From Gluconacetobacter sacchari (GTDB taxonomy: Bacteria > Pseudomonadota > Alphaproteobacteria > Acetobacterales > Acetobacteraceae), in contig NZ_JABEQJ010000017.1 in assembly GCF_014174255.1 (NCBI RefSeq), forward strand, positions 41,467 through 105,466: a DNA stretch of 64,000 bases, written 5' to 3'. The notes below the pieces were generated by a model. That model was not told the origin of the DNA. It saw nothing but the letters and a program-made list of their open reading frames with translations, and did no database searches. The translations under genes were made by a program, and so were the position numbers. Below are positions 1 through 10,084 of the stretch, in pieces (the stretch's first letter is position 1; each line of letters opens with the position of its first letter).

Positions 1-160
1 AGCCACTCGGTTTCAGGGCGGCGAGCGCCTTGCCCGGCCAGTCCGGCACGCATCGGTCCCATGCGAGCGACGTATCGCCATAGGGGGGATCGACCAGGAT
101 CATGTCGTAGGGGCCGTGCCAGGGCATCAGGAGCGCGCTGTCGCCGGTCAGGAGGGTCAT
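1..160 (-). CDS. DNA methyltransferase, N-terminal part (cut by window edge)
   Basis: The first 53 residues are visible before the window edge. They contain LVDPPYGDTS around residues 23-31, the DPPY catalytic motif of amino-methyltransferases that modify adenine N6 or cytosine N4. The ATG overlaps the parA stop as ATGA, so it is probably the last visible gene of the same operon as parA and the replication initiator. The target sequence cannot be told. A solitary methylase in a replication/partition operon is more likely to protect the element from restriction or time its replication than to belong to a restriction pair, but that is inference. Confidence 0.72.
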   Translation of the reverse strand, partial: MTLLTGDSALLMPWHGPYDMILVDPPYGDTSLAWDRCVPDWPGKALAALKPSG

Positions 161-795
161 GGCACCAGTCCCCCGATCTCGGCCGTCAGGGCGGCGATTT
201 CGCGGGCTGCGATCCCGTGCGGGCGCAGGTCGCAGACCAGGCGGCCGGTGCGCGCGGCGTCGGCGAAAGCAATCCGCTGGCCGATCCGCGCCGCTAGAGC
301 GGCAGGCTCATGCCCCACCAGCGCGAGCCGCGTTTCGCGGGCAATGACCGTGCGTGCGGCGCAGCGGTTGAGCACGAAGCGGGCCAACAGGCCGGGACGG
401 AAGAGTCGCGCCTCTTCCAGCAGCCGCAGCATTTCTGCTGAGGCCCAGCCGTCGAACGGGGAGGGTTGCGCCGGGATCAGCACGAGGTCGGCCGCCAGCA
501 GGGCGGAGCGCAGCAGCGCCGCCACCCGAGGCGGGCCGTCGATGACGACGTGATCCACCCCCTGAGCCAATTCCGGCGCCTCGTGGTGCAGTGTGTCGCG
601 CGCCAGCCCGATCACGCCGAACAGCCGTGGCAGTCCCTCCCGCGCCCGCTGCGCCGACCAATCCAGCGCCGAGCCCTGCGGGTCGGCGTCGATGACCGTC
701 ACGCGCCGGCCTTCCCGAGCCCATTGGCCCGCGAGATGCAGCGCCAGCGTCGTCTTGCCGACGCCGCCCTTCTGGTTGAGGAAGGCCACGATCAC
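157..795 (-). CDS. parA: ParA-family partition ATPase
   Basis: ParA/MinD-type ATPase of 212 residues for segregation of the element. The deviant Walker A motif NQKGGVGKTT lies at the very N-terminus, followed by VIDADPQGSALDW (Walker A') and VVIDGPP (Walker B). I chose a GTG start that overlaps the stop of the replication initiator as GTGA and has GGAG seven bases upstream. This gives the compact N-terminus normal for the family (VIVAFLNQKGG). An ATG eight codons upstream has poorer context. The stop overlaps the methyltransferase start as ATGA, so the genes are translationally coupled. A cognate ParB lies at 26450-28507, far from this gene. Confidence 0.9.
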   Translation of the reverse strand: MIVAFLNQKGGVGKTTLALHLAGQWAREGRRVTVIDADPQGSALDWSAQRAREGLPRLFGVIGLARDTLHHEAPELAQGVDHVVIDGPPRVAALLRSALLAADLVLIPAQPSPFDGWASAEMLRLLEEARLFRPGLLARFVLNRCAARTVIARETRLALVGHEPAALAARIGQRIAFADAARTGRLVCDLRPHGIAAREIAALTAEIGGLVP

Positions 796-1856
796 CGCCC
801 CTCTCCGGGGGTTTTCCACAGATCATGTGGGGTGCCAACATCCTTAAAGTTAGATTCTTTTAAGTTAGATTCTAAGTTAAGGGCGTCATAACCCTCTGAT
901 TCAATGTCGCGATTCGGCGATTTCTGTTCACATAAGCACGGTTTCGCTGTTCCCGAAGTCACGGCTTTCGCCGGTTCGGGCGTTCCCGATAGCACGGACG
1001 GACTCACAGTTTGTCCACATGAGGATGTGGATAACCTGTCGCGAGAAAAGGTCAGGATTTCACACCCGTCAGCGGTCCGCTCGACCGCCAAGCGATAGCC
1101 GGGCAATGGCTGCCGCCGGACGATGCCGCGGAGTTCGAACGCGAAGCGACGGTATGGCGACAGGCTGGCCGATTTGAGATGCAGGACATGGAAATCGAAT
1201 TTCCAGCCTGAGCGCTGGCGGCCGCCATGCTTGCGGACCAGCCGATAGAGCCAGCGCTCCATTCCGCCGGTCAGTCGGAAATAGGCCGGGTCGATGGTCA
1301 GCACCAACGCGTCATCGAGCACGGCCTGGTAAAACCAGTCCGGCAGGATCAGCTCGACCACGCGGGCGCGGCCCTCCTGCGTGGTATGCCGCTTCCATTC
1401 GTTGATCCAGGAAAACCGGTGCAATTGTCCCGCACCGGCGTGGCGCAGCGAGGTCTTGATCGTGGTGGATTGCAGCCGGTCGAAAGCCGCTTCCAGCCGT
1501 TGGTAATCCCGCGCGCTGTCGCCCCGGCCGATGAAGGCCAGGATTTCATGCGGCGTCGCCACCATCAGACGCGAGGTGCAACGACCCGCGTCCCGTGCTT
1601 CCACGATCTGGCTCGCCGCCCAGATCAGCACGTCGGCATCCCAGATCGTGGCCATGCCATGTTCGCCGGTCGCTTCCACGCGGATGGTGACGTCCGGGGT
1701 CCGGAAATCGATCGGCACGGTCCGCACTGTCTTGGACAGGCTGAAGAACGGAAATGCCATCAGATCCTGCGCGTCGCGCGGGGCGAGTGTGCCGGGGATG
1801 GCGCGGAACACCGCGAGCTTCGCGCGCTCGGACTGGTTCCGATCGGGCGTACGCAT
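792..1856 (-). CDS. Replication initiator protein A (RPA family)
   Basis: A 354-residue protein of the alphaproteobacterial replication-initiator-A family. Recognisable blocks are the N-terminal PFFSLSKT, the central ATIWDADVLIW and HEILAFIGRG, and the winged-helix-like YFRLTGGMERWLYRLVRKH. Such proteins are found on plasmids and integrative elements, next to an AlpA-like helix-turn-helix gene and parA, as here. The start was set at the ATG that overlaps the stop of the upstream helix-turn-helix gene (TGATG). A longer reading 41 codons upstream only re-reads that gene. The C-terminal third is low in recognisable motifs. Whether the element replicates autonomously or only while excised is not visible. 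Confidence 0.85.
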   Translation of the reverse strand: MRTPDRNQSERAKLAVFRAIPGTLAPRDAQDLMAFPFFSLSKTVRTVPIDFRTPDVTIRVEATGEHGMATIWDADVLIWAASQIVEARDAGRCTSRLMVATPHEILAFIGRGDSARDYQRLEAAFDRLQSTTIKTSLRHAGAGQLHRFSWINEWKRHTTQEGRARVVELILPDWFYQAVLDDALVLTIDPAYFRLTGGMERWLYRLVRKHGGRQRSGWKFDFHVLHLKSASLSPYRRFAFELRGIVRRQPLPGYRLAVERTADGCEILTFSRDRLSTSSCGQTVSPSVLSGTPEPAKAVTSGTAKPCLCEQKSPNRDIESEGYDALNLESNLKESNFKDVGTPHDLWKTPGEGR

Positions 1857-2149
1857 CAGCGTCTGTTCCCGCGTGAGGTCGCCGGTGTCGGCGGGATCAG
1901 CGGACTTTGCCGCGCGGCGGCCGACACGGTGCCGGCGGTGGTATCCGAGGTATGGGCGCGTGCCCCGCTCTCGACCCAAGCCTGCAACTCGTCGACCCGA
2001 TAGACCACCCGGCCGCCGAGCTTCGAATAGCGCGGACCAGTGCCGTAAATCCGGTGTTTTTCCAGTGTGCGAATGGACAGTCCGACGAAGCGCGAGGCGT
2101 CGGGCGTGCGCAGATAGCGCGGCGGCAGATCGCTGTAATTGGCGGACAT
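1856..2149 (-). CDS. Small helix-turn-helix (AlpA/excisionase-like) protein
   Basis: A 97-residue protein with a MerR/AlpA-type winged helix: RYLRTPDASRFVGLSIRTLE is the recognition part, followed by GTGPRYSKLGGRVVYRVDEL, the wing typical of excisionase-like DNA-binding proteins. The tail is Ala/Pro/Thr-rich. It is the first gene of the initiator-parA-methyltransferase operon and its stop overlaps the initiator start. It is likely an autoregulator or accessory factor for replication or excision. A strong 12-bp inverted repeat lies 87-120 bases upstream. Confidence 0.83.
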   Translation of the reverse strand: MSANYSDLPPRYLRTPDASRFVGLSIRTLEKHRIYGTGPRYSKLGGRVVYRVDELQAWVESGARAHTSDTTAGTVSAAARQSPLIPPTPATSRGNRR

Positions 2150-2235
2150 GAGAAGGCTCCGTGATCGCTGTCTGGGGCCGCGGGACAGATGCGGCCAGCG
2201 GGGATCAGCGTGGCGGAGAGGGGTATTTTGGAACT

Positions 2236-2269
2236 AGGACCGATCTCACCGGGGGACGAGATCGGTCCT
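2236..2269. repeat. 12-bp perfect inverted repeat between the replication operon and dnaE2
   Basis: Perfect stem AGGACCGATCTC / GAGATCGGTCCT with a 10-base loop. It sits downstream of the dnaE2 stop (minus strand) and upstream of the helix-turn-helix gene. It has no clear T-run, so it could be a dnaE2 terminator lacking a U tract or an operator for the replication operon. Confidence 0.6.
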
Positions 2270-2318
2270 GGACAAGCGGATAGAATGGCCGTGACGGCTC
2301 CCGCCGTCGGTCTCTGAA

Positions 2319-5300
2319 TCAATGAAAATTTCTTGATTTTACGGAGAGTGTCTCGACTGAATGATCCACAGCAGCTCCATGGCCTCGGTCGAAATCGCGG
2401 TTGCCGACATCGGCGAGCAGCGCGGAGAGATCGGTGATCTCCAGCGCCACCAAATGCACGACTTCGCCCTCCTTCTGGAGCCGCCCCTTGATGCCGAGCA
2501 TCTGCCCCGCAAGGATGACACGGCGATATTTTTCGAAAATATCCTTCCAGATAATGACATTGAGGACGCCGCTTTCATCCTCCAGGGTCAGGAACACGAC
2601 GCCTTCGGCGGAGCCGGGGCGCTGGCGCACCAGGACCAGCCCCGCGGCATCCAGCCGCTTGCCATCGCGTGCCTCATGGGCTTCACGGCAGGAAAAAAAT
2701 TTCCGCTGGCGCAGATCGTCGCGGAGAAAGGCGACGGGATGATCGCGCAGTGTCAGGCCGATCCGGTTATAATCGCGCGTGACCTCAGCCCCGGCGCGCA
2801 TCGGCTGGAGCAGCACGTCCGGCTCCTCGGCCTCGCGCGCGACGGCCGCCGCCGCGAACAGCGGCAAAGGCTCGTCCCGCAGCGCCTTGATCGCCCACAG
2901 CGCCTCGCGCCGGGCGAGGCCGAGCGCCGGCCGGAAAGCATCGGCTTCCGCGAGATGGGTGAGTGCCGCGACCGGTACGCCGGCGCGGCGCCAGAGATCG
3001 TCCACCGATGCGAAGGGCCGCGCTCCGCGCGCAGCAACGATGCGGGCGGCGTCAGCATTGGCGAGGCCTTTGACCAGGCTCATGCCGAGCCGGACGGCGA
3101 ACCGGCCGCACGCCGTTTCCGGCCCTTCGAGCGTGCTATCCCAGCGGGAGGCGTTGACGCAGATCGGCCGGATCCCGACGCCATGCTCGCGCGCGTCGCG
3201 CACCAGTTGCGCGGGCGCGTAGAAGCCCATCGGCTGGGAATTGAGCAAAGCCGCCAGAAACACGTCGGGATGATGGCATTTCAGCCAGGAGGAAGAATAG
3301 GCGAGGATCGCGAAACTCGCCGCATGGCTCTCGGGGAATCCATAGGATCCGAACCCTTCGAGCTGCTGGTAGATCCGCTCGGCGAATTCTTCTGTATAGC
3401 CGTTCGCCTTCATGCCCTCGACCAGCTTGGTCTGGAACCTGCCGATGGTACCGGTGTTCTTGAAGGTGGCCATCGCGCGGCGCAATTGATCGGCCTCGCT
3501 GGCGGTGAAATCAGCGCACACCATGGCCACCTGCATCGCCTGTTCCTGGAACAGCGGGATGCCCAATGTCTTTTTCAGAACCTTTTCCAGTTCGGGGGTG
3601 GGATACTCTTCCGGCTCGATGCCCTCACGCCGGCGCAGATAGGGATGGACCATATCACCCTGAATCGGACCGGGGCGGACGATGGCGACCTCGATCACCA
3701 GGTCATAGAACACGCGCGGTTTCAGCCGTGGCAGCATCGACATCTGCGCCCGGCTTTCGATCTGGAAGACGCCGATCGTGTCCGCCCGGCGGATCATGGC
3801 GTAGGTCAGCGGGTCCTCGGCCGGGATGGTGGCGAGCGCGAAGCGCTGCCCCTTATGCTCGGCCAGCAGATCCAGCCCCTTCTTCATGCAGGTGAGCATG
3901 CCCAGCGCCAGGATATCGACCTTCATGAATTTGAGGACGTCGATATCGTCCTTGTCCCATTCGATGATCTGACGATCATCCATCGCGGCGGGCTCGATCG
4001 GCACCAACTCGTCGAGCCGGTCATGGGTCAGCACGAAGCCCCCCGGATGCTGCGACAGATGCCGCGGCACGCCGATCAGGCAGCACGCCAGATCCAGCGT
4101 CAGCCGGATGCGCCGATCGGACAGGTCGATACCGGTATCCCTGAACTGCTCCGGATCGGCATTTTTCGACCAGCCCCAGATCTGACCGGACAAGGTGCCG
4201 ATCAGATCCTCGGGTAGGCCCATCACTTTGCCCACATCCCTCAACGCGCCCTTGGCCCGGTATCGGATCACCACTGCGGTCAGGGCGGCGCGCTCACGGC
4301 CATAATGCCCATAGACCCACTGGATCACCTGCTCGCGCCGCGCATGCTCGAAATCGACATCGATATCCGGGGGCTCACCCCGTTCCTCCGATACGAACCG
4401 TTCGAATAGCAGCGAATTGCGCGCCGGATCGATGGCGGTGATGCCCAGCACGTAGCAGACCGCGCTATTGGCCGCCGAGCCACGGCCCTGACAGAGAATG
4501 TCCTGACTGCGGGCATAGCGGACAATGCTGTTCACGGTGAGAAAATACGGCGCGTAATTCATACGCCCGATCAGGGCGAGTTCGTGATTCAGGCTGGCCG
4601 TTACCTCGTCGGGAATCCCTTCGGGATAGAATCTCCGCGCCCCCTCCCAGGTCAGCACTTCGAGGGCCTGCTGCGGCGTCTGGCCCGGCACCGAAACTTC
4701 ATCGGGATATTGATAGGCGAGATCGTCGAGGCTGAAGCGACAGCGCTCCATGATCGCGATCGTGCGGTCGACCGCCTCGGGATAGCGGCCGAACAGGCGC
4801 GCCATCTCCTGTGGCGGCTTGAGATAGCGATCGGCGTGGCGCTCGCGCGCGAAACCCGCCTCGTCGATGGTGGTGTTGTGCCGGATGCAGGTCACGACAT
4901 CCTGCAGGATGCGCCGGTCATGGGTGTGGAACAGCACATCGTTGGTCACAACGGTGGGCACGCGTGCCCGATGGGCAAGATTCGCCAACGCGTAGAGCCG
5001 CATCTGGTCGTTGGGCCGACGCAGCAGGGTCAGCGCCATATAGGCGCGGTCATGGAACGCGTCCTTCAGCTTGCGCAGATGCAAGGCGCAGGCCTCGTCC
5101 GCGACGTCGGGGACCAGGATGGCGAGCAACCCGTCGCCCCAGGCCACCAGGTCTTCCCAGAGCAGATGGCATCTGGCCTTGCCGGCACGGCTCTTGCCCA
5201 GGCTGAGCAGCCGGCACAGGCGGCCGTAGGCCGCGCGGTCGGTCGGATAGACCAGCACCGGCGGGAAATCGGCGAGGTCGAGGCGACAGCCGACGACCAG

Positions 5301-5483
5301 CCGGACGCCGGTGGCCCTCGCCGCGACATGGGCCTGCACCATGCCGGCCAGGGAATTGCGGTCGGCGATGCCCAATGCCGCGATACCGAGCGCCCTCGCC
5401 TGCTCGAACAGTTCGAGCGGCGACGACGCCCCGCGCAGGAACGAGAAATAGCTCGTCACCTGCAATTCGGCATAGCGGCTCAT
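2319..5483 (-). CDS. dnaE2: Error-prone DNA polymerase DnaE2 (mutasome 1)
   Basis: C-family polymerase for SOS translesion synthesis, 1054 residues, normal for DnaE2. It starts with the PHP domain ([31 protein letters not shown]). The polymerase catalytic acids are in PDIDVDF near residue 371 and KVDILALGM near 521. [14 protein letters not shown] and a C-terminal OB-fold ([20 protein letters not shown]) follow, and the protein ends in SRNFH, like the family C-terminus. Its start overlaps the imuB stop as ATGA, so it is the last gene of an imuA-imuB-dnaE2 operon. A second, divergent copy is at 56824-60015. Confidence 0.96.
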   Translation of the reverse strand: MSRYAELQVTSYFSFLRGASSPLELFEQARALGIAALGIADRNSLAGMVQAHVAARATGVRLVVGCRLDLADFPPVLVYPTDRAAYGRLCRLLSLGKSRAGKARCHLLWEDLVAWGDGLLAILVPDVADEACALHLRKLKDAFHDRAYMALTLLRRPNDQMRLYALANLAHRARVPTVVTNDVLFHTHDRRILQDVVTCIRHNTTIDEAGFARERHADRYLKPPQEMARLFGRYPEAVDRTIAIMERCRFSLDDLAYQYPDEVSVPGQTPQQALEVLTWEGARRFYPEGIPDEVTASLNHELALIGRMNYAPYFLTVNSIVRYARSQDILCQGRGSAANSAVCYVLGITAIDPARNSLLFERFVSEERGEPPDIDVDFEHARREQVIQWVYGHYGRERAALTAVVIRYRAKGALRDVGKVMGLPEDLIGTLSGQIWGWSKNADPEQFRDTGIDLSDRRIRLTLDLACCLIGVPRHLSQHPGGFVLTHDRLDELVPIEPAAMDDRQIIEWDKDDIDVLKFMKVDILALGMLTCMKKGLDLLAEHKGQRFALATIPAEDPLTYAMIRRADTIGVFQIESRAQMSMLPRLKPRVFYDLVIEVAIVRPGPIQGDMVHPYLRRREGIEPEEYPTPELEKVLKKTLGIPLFQEQAMQVAMVCADFTASEADQLRRAMATFKNTGTIGRFQTKLVEGMKANGYTEEFAERIYQQLEGFGSYGFPESHAASFAILAYSSSWLKCHHPDVFLAALLNSQPMGFYAPAQLVRDAREHGVGIRPICVNASRWDSTLEGPETACGRFAVRLGMSLVKGLANADAARIVAARGARPFASVDDLWRRAGVPVAALTHLAEADAFRPALGLARREALWAIKALRDEPLPLFAAAAVAREAEEPDVLLQPMRAGAEVTRDYNRIGLTLRDHPVAFLRDDLRQRKFFSCREAHEARDGKRLDAAGLVLVRQRPGSAEGVVFLTLEDESGVLNVIIWKDIFEKYRRVILAGQMLGIKGRLQKEGEVVHLVALEITDLSALLADVGNRDFDRGHGAAVDHSVETLSVKSRNFH

Positions 5484-7003
5484 CCGAAGATCCCATGCAG
5501 AAACCAGCCTTGCGAGCCGGTTTCCCCGTGCTCGCCGTCACCCGAGCGATAGACCCAGAACCGCTCGCCGGATGCGTCCTCCAGACGGAAATAATCGCGC
5601 ACCGTGGTCAGTTCGGCATCGCCCTGCCACCATTCGCCGAACACCCGTTCCGGCCCATCAGCGCATTTCACCTTCCGCCGCACTCCACGCCAGATGAAGA
5701 ACAGCGGCGGCTGATCCGGCAGTTCCGCCATGGCCTGCACCGGCTCCGGCCGCGCCAGCAGGCGTGTCGGACGTGGCCAGTGCTCCGGCCAATCCTTCTG
5801 GTCGTCCGGCGCCAGCGCCGGCACTCGACAGAAGGACCGCTCCGGCACATCGCTCTCCACCGGAGCGAAGCGATACAGGGAACGATGGCCCACGCGATTG
5901 GCCAGGGTATCGATCAGATCCGAAACATCCGGTTCTTCCTCCGCGATCAGCGAGGAGATTTTCTGGCGCGGCGCGATCGGCTCGGCCAGTGTGGCGGTCA
6001 GGACCATACGCTCGATGCCAAAACCCGGATCGATGGTTTCGATCTTCTCGCACAGCAGCCTGACCAGGCGCTTGGCGTCGCGCACCGGCGTCGCGGTGGC
6101 GATGCGGATCGCCTCGGTGCGGCTGTCGACGCGGTGCAGCACCAGGTCGAGACGCCGGGCTCCCTGCCCGCGTTCTTCCAGTCCCTGACAGAGCGGCGGG
6201 ACCAGCCTGCCGATATAGCGGGCAATCGTCTCGGCGGCCCCGATCGGTTCGGCAAAATTCCGGCTGACCATGACCGGGTCAACCGGCCGGACCGGCAGGA
6301 TGGCCTCACTGATGCGACCATAGGCCTGGTCCAGCCGGCGGGCGACGTCCGGCCCGAAGCGGAGCGCAAGCGGCGCGCGCGGCATCGCGGCGAGCGGAGC
6401 GATGGTCGCGACGCCCAGCGCCCGCAGGTCCTCGATCATATTGTCCGGCAGGCGCAGGGCCTCGATCGGCAGGTCCGCGATCGCGGCGGCCGTCTCCCCG
6501 GCCGGCACCACCAGAGTGCGCGCGCGGCCATAGCGCGCCAGCGCATGGGCTGCGCCCAGCGTGTCGGCGACCACAGCCTTGGCTGTGATGCCGGCGTCTC
6601 GCAGCCGCCGCACCATTTCCGCCAGCATGGCCGGCTCGCCGCCATGCAGATGATCGGCGCCGGTCGTATCCAGCACCAGACCGTCAGGCACGTCCACCGC
6701 CACCAGGGGGGCGATCCGCTGCTGGAACCACAACGCCAGTTTCTCCAGCCCGGTCCGGTCGCCCTCCTGGTCGGCATCCATGGTGATCAGATCAGGGTAA
6801 AGCGCCTGCGCCTTGGCGACCGGCGTGCCGGGACGCACGCCCGCCTTGCGGGCGGCGAGATCGACCGAAAGCACGACGCGGCGTCGTCCCTCGCGCCCGA
6901 CCAGCGCCAGCGGCGCCTCAGGCGCGGGTGCGTCGGCGCCCAGCCTTTTCCTGATCCGGTCCGTCGGCCACAGCGGCAGGAAGAGAGAGACGACCCTTGC
7001 CAT
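5480..7003 (-). CDS. imuB: ImuB, inactive Y-family polymerase-like protein (mutasome 1)
   Basis: Y-family (DinB/UmuC-like) protein of 507 residues. The N-terminal motif that carries the catalytic acids in active polymerases reads [11 protein letters not shown], and the usual S-I-D-E block is replaced by [12 protein letters not shown]. This is the known signature of ImuB, which lacks polymerase activity and links DnaE2 to the beta clamp. The little-finger region and the C-terminal block [20 protein letters not shown] follow, ending in GWFLHGIFG. It overlaps imuA upstream by 86 bases and dnaE2 downstream by 4. Confidence 0.94.
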   Translation of the reverse strand: MARVVSLFLPLWPTDRIRKRLGADAPAPEAPLALVGREGRRRVVLSVDLAARKAGVRPGTPVAKAQALYPDLITMDADQEGDRTGLEKLALWFQQRIAPLVAVDVPDGLVLDTTGADHLHGGEPAMLAEMVRRLRDAGITAKAVVADTLGAAHALARYGRARTLVVPAGETAAAIADLPIEALRLPDNMIEDLRALGVATIAPLAAMPRAPLALRFGPDVARRLDQAYGRISEAILPVRPVDPVMVSRNFAEPIGAAETIARYIGRLVPPLCQGLEERGQGARRLDLVLHRVDSRTEAIRIATATPVRDAKRLVRLLCEKIETIDPGFGIERMVLTATLAEPIAPRQKISSLIAEEEPDVSDLIDTLANRVGHRSLYRFAPVESDVPERSFCRVPALAPDDQKDWPEHWPRPTRLLARPEPVQAMAELPDQPPLFFIWRGVRRKVKCADGPERVFGEWWQGDAELTTVRDYFRLEDASGERFWVYRSGDGEHGETGSQGWFLHGIFG

Positions 7004-7679
7004 CGCAAGCCTCCACTTCGAAATCGGCGGATTCTCCCGCCCGCGCCCGGATCAGTTCCAGCAGCCAGCGCGCCCGTCCGACGCCGGGCACCGGCAGGGA
7101 TTCAGACGGCAGGACCGAAATCCGCCAGCGCGTGACACTGGCGGTCGGCTGGCCGAAATCAGCCGCCTCGGTCTGCCGGCGCCAGCGGCGGACGGCGATC
7201 CCCAGCGCGCCGGACGTCTCGGCCGCCAGTTGCAGCCGGCGGGAGGCGGTCATCGACAGACGCGCGACCTCGGCCACGACGGCACCCAGACCGCCATGCC
7301 GCAGTCCCTCCTCGAAACAGGCCAGGACATCCTGGTCCGCCCCGGCCTCGACATAGATCACCCGGCTTCCACCCAGTCCGACCTGTTTCAGGGCGGGGGC
7401 GAACAGATCCTGGCGGGTGACAATCCACAGCACCTTGCCCTTGGTGCGCGCGGCGATGCCGGCGGCGAACTGCCCGGCGGCCGCGCTGTTGAGGGCGTCG
7501 TTCCCGCCGCCTGCCACCTCGTGCAAGGCGCCGAGCGCCAGGCCGCCACCCGGCAGGCGGCGATCGATGTCACGGATGCCAAAGGGCAGCACGGCCCGTC
7601 GGCGGGTGGCCGATCCTTCGAGACGGCGGATCTGGTCCCGCAGCGCCTCCAGCGGGGGACGGGATAGGGGCGTGGACAT
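6918..7679 (-). CDS. imuA: ImuA, RecA-like mutasome accessory protein (mutasome 1)
   Basis: A 253-residue RecA/SulA-related protein with the pattern FGIRDIDRRLPGGGLALGALHEV, a degenerate P-loop region, then VLWIVTRQDLFAPAL and MTASRRLQLAAE. ImuA is the adaptor of the ImuA-ImuB-DnaE2 translesion complex. I chose the ATG giving MSTPLSRPP, preceded by GGAAAC. A TTG ten codons upstream is an alternative. A canonical alphaproteobacterial SOS box lies 50-64 bases upstream of the start, so LexA control of the whole operon is expected. Confidence 0.9.
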   Translation of the reverse strand: MSTPLSRPPLEALRDQIRRLEGSATRRRAVLPFGIRDIDRRLPGGGLALGALHEVAGGGNDALNSAAAGQFAAGIAARTKGKVLWIVTRQDLFAPALKQVGLGGSRVIYVEAGADQDVLACFEEGLRHGGLGAVVAEVARLSMTASRRLQLAAETSGALGIAVRRWRRQTEAADFGQPTASVTRWRISVLPSESLPVPGVGRARWLLELIRARAGESADFEVEACDGKGRLSLPAAVADGPDQEKAGRRRTRA

Positions 7680-7728
7680 GGTCGATCGGTTTCCGGGATG
7701 GGTTCCCAACCGGCGGTCGGGGTCTTTT

Positions 7729-7743
7729 GTTCCCTATTTGTTC
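7729..7743 (-). promoter_or_regulatory. SOS (LexA) box of mutasome 1
   Basis: The sequence GTTC-CCTATTT-GTTC matches exactly the direct-repeat LexA box of Alphaproteobacteria (GTTC-N7-GTTC). It lies about 50 bases upstream of the imuA start, a normal promoter position. The second mutasome carries an equivalent box at 54278-54292. Confidence 0.87.
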
Positions 7744-8069
7744 CTTACTCTATCCAAGAGTCAACGCCGCATCGCACGTGCAGGGGTCGCCCCAGGCGGA
7801 AAAGCCGGAATCGACATCGTGGCAGCGACACCGTGATTCCATTGCAGGACAGGGGGTTACGTCCGCAGCGCTGAGAGCGCCCCCCTCTCGACGGCTTGAA
7901 CGCGGCGCAAGGCCAGGCCGTCATGCACGGCGCCAGAGCCGGGATCCGCCGTCCGCCCGAGTCCCCGACCACCAGGGGCAGGTCAGGATGGCGCAACTTC
8001 GCGAAAAATAATGTGTTCCTTGCCTTCGCTCCATGCGTTCCTCCCATTGCCGCATGTATGGAGATACCG

Positions 8070-8480
8070 ATGCCCGACGATCTTCCCGCGGTTCGGACGC
8101 AAACCCTGGCCCGTATCATCGGGCCCTATCTCGTGGTGCTCGCTGTCGCGTTGTTCGCCCGCCTGGGCACATTGCCCATGCTGCTGCCGGTCTTCATGCA
8201 GAACGGCCCACTGGTGCTGGCCACCGGCGCGTTCACCCTGATGGCGGGCCTCGCCATCGTCGCACTCCATCTTCGGTGGGAGAGCCCGAGTGCGATTGCA
8301 ATTTCTCTGATCGGCATTGTCATCACGCTCAAGGGCGCGGCGCTCATGGTTGTGCCGAGCCTCGGCGCCGCCATGACGGCCGCGATCGTGGAAACGCCCC
8401 CGCTGTTGCTGATCGCCGCCGCTATCGTACTGCTGTTAGGCCTTTGGCTGAGCTTCGTCGGCTGGACTTCGCGGGCATAG
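8070..8480 (+). CDS. Small four-helix membrane protein, unknown function
   Basis: A 136-residue protein with four predicted membrane helices (IIGPYLVVLAVALFARLG; GPLVLATGAFTLMAGLAIVAL; SAIAISLIGIVITLKGAALM; PPLLLIAAAIVLLLGLWLSF). I do not recognise a family. The start was chosen because GGAG lies six bases upstream of this ATG. It stands alone between the divergent mutasome operon and the SRAP gene, 36 bases before the latter, and might be co-transcribed with it. It could equally be a cargo gene. Confidence 0.7.
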   Translation: MPDDLPAVRTQTLARIIGPYLVVLAVALFARLGTLPMLLPVFMQNGPLVLATGAFTLMAGLAIVALHLRWESPSAIAISLIGIVITLKGAALMVVPSLGAAMTAAIVETPPLLLIAAAIVLLLGLWLSFVGWTSRA

Positions 8481-8516
8481 CCATCGCGTGCGAGACGAGG
8501 GAAGAGAAAGCGATCC

Positions 8517-9176
8517 GTGTGCAATCTGTTTTCGATGACCACCAACCAGCAGGCGATCCGCGACCTCGCAAAGGTCATGGTCGACCGCACCGGCAATCTC
8601 CCGCCGTTACCTGGCATCTATCCCAACATGATGGCGCCGATCGTTCGCAATTCGGTGGACGGGCGCGAACTGATGATGGCGCGCTGGGGGATGCCGACGC
8701 CGCCCCGCTATCTCGCCGGCAAGACGGTCGATCGGGGCGTGACCAACATCCGCAATCCGCAGTCGCCGCATTGGCGGCCGTGGCTCGATGTCGCGCATCG
8801 CTGCGTCGTGCCCTTTACCAGCTTCGCCGAGCCCGAACCGCAGCCGGACGGTTCCCGGCCGCCGGCCTGGTTCGCGTTCGGTGAGACGCGTCCGCTCGCT
8901 TTCTTTGCCGGCATCTGGTGCCGGTGGACGTCCGTGCGCAAGGCGAAGGACGGAGAGACGACGGACGACCTGTTCGGCTTTCTTACGACAAAGCCGAACC
9001 ACGAAGTCGGAGCCATTCATCCCGAGGCCATGCCGGTGGTCCTGGCCACCGGGGAGGAGATCGACCGCTGGATGACGGCGCCGATCGACGATGCGCTGCT
9101 CTTGCAGAACCCGTTGCCTGACGGCACGCTGACCATTGTTGCCAGGGCGACCCCGGAAGACCCATCACGGCAATAG
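8517..9176 (+). CDS. SRAP/YedK-HMCES family abasic-site protein
   Basis: A 219-residue protein starting GTG-TGC, so mature Cys2 heads MCNLFSMTT, the catalytic cysteine that crosslinks to abasic sites in single-stranded DNA in this family. Further family blocks are PIVRN, RWGMPTPP, DRGVTNIRNP, HRCVVPFTSFAEP (with the active-site Glu) and IHPEAMPV (with the active-site His). The length is normal. It protects abasic sites during replication and fits functionally beside the SOS mutasome. It is divergent from imuA, with one small membrane-protein gene between. The GTG start is supported by the obligatory Cys at position 2. Confidence 0.92.
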   Translation: MCNLFSMTTNQQAIRDLAKVMVDRTGNLPPLPGIYPNMMAPIVRNSVDGRELMMARWGMPTPPRYLAGKTVDRGVTNIRNPQSPHWRPWLDVAHRCVVPFTSFAEPEPQPDGSRPPAWFAFGETRPLAFFAGIWCRWTSVRKAKDGETTDDLFGFLTTKPNHEVGAIHPEAMPVVLATGEEIDRWMTAPIDDALLLQNPLPDGTLTIVARATPEDPSRQ

Positions 9177-9186
9177 CCCCCTCTCG

Positions 9187-9952
9187 CTATCGTCCCCGGA
9201 ACGGATGGAGCAGCAGGCGCCGGTATCCTCCTTCTGTCAGCACGCGCGCGAAACGCACCAGCCGTTTCATGCGGAAATGCAGATCGTGCGAGAGCCAGTC
9301 CCGTGAGGAAACCTTCTGACCGAAAAGGACGAACGCGATCTCATGCTGCGTCGCCCCGGCGTCCAACCCATCGAGCGTACGGAGCGCCAGGATCAGCCGA
9401 GTGACCCGATCTGGCGACAAGGTCGCGGGATCGGGTCCGGAGCGCCGGCCCATCAACGCGCGCCAGAGCCGCAACGCGGCCTGGACGCGCACCTCGAACA
9501 GGGCGTCGAGCGGCAGGACGACAGAGAGGGCTTCGATCTCCGACGTCACCAGATGCAGGCGCAGAACGACGCCGGGGCGCTCAAGCAGGAGTTCACCAAC
9601 CTGGCCCGCCGGCAATCCGATAAAAACGGAGGTGAACGGCGGGTGATCCGGGTCAGCGAGACCGGTCGGTGCTTCCATCAGCGCGATCACGCCCGGCAGC
9701 ACCGCAGCACTCCACAACGCAGTACGCGGGTTCAGCGCAGTGCGGACACTTTCGAAATCGCAACCCCCAGCGCCGGGCGAACGCCTCGGCATCTGGCTGC
9801 ATCAAGGCACCCCGGCGCAGGGCGCGCTGAAGGGTGGCACGCTCACGGATAAAGTCCCGATTGCGACTGACAAACTGCAAGGCAAAGGCAGGGGCGTCGA
9901 GCGACCGCAGGCCCTCGTACGCGCCCGCCGACCGCCAGGTGGCGCGGCTCAT
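9187..9952 (-). pseudogene. DUF6499-DUF2285 regulator-like gene, frameshifted
   Basis: The N-terminal part, in one frame, reads MSRATWRSAGAYEGLRSLDA and continues to AEAFARRWGLRF, a pattern known from DUF6499 transcriptional-regulator-like proteins of integrative elements. The continuation, WSAAVLPGVIALM through DGLDAGATQHEIAFVLFGQ to VLTEGGYRRLLL, is in another frame and is the DUF2285 domain. The two halves are usually one polypeptide of about 250 residues. The span of 766 bases is one more than a multiple of three, and the shift lies near 9735-9765. It is either a recent inactivating indel or a sequencing error. Programmed shifting is unlikely because no slippery site was seen. Confidence 0.72.
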
Positions 9953-10084
9953 GGCGTCGTCTCCGATGCGTAACGGGTGGGAACTGGGCAAGCACTTGCT
10001 CGCGAGAGTATGCCAGACCATCCCGCTGCCCGCTACGCCCCGGCAATGCAACAGGTCTTGCGGATTACGCAACGATTCAGGGTA

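Noticed and set aside
2361..4217. 618-codon plus-strand frame antisense to dnaE2
   Set aside because: Typical GC-rich shadow frame on the opposite strand of a certain polymerase gene.
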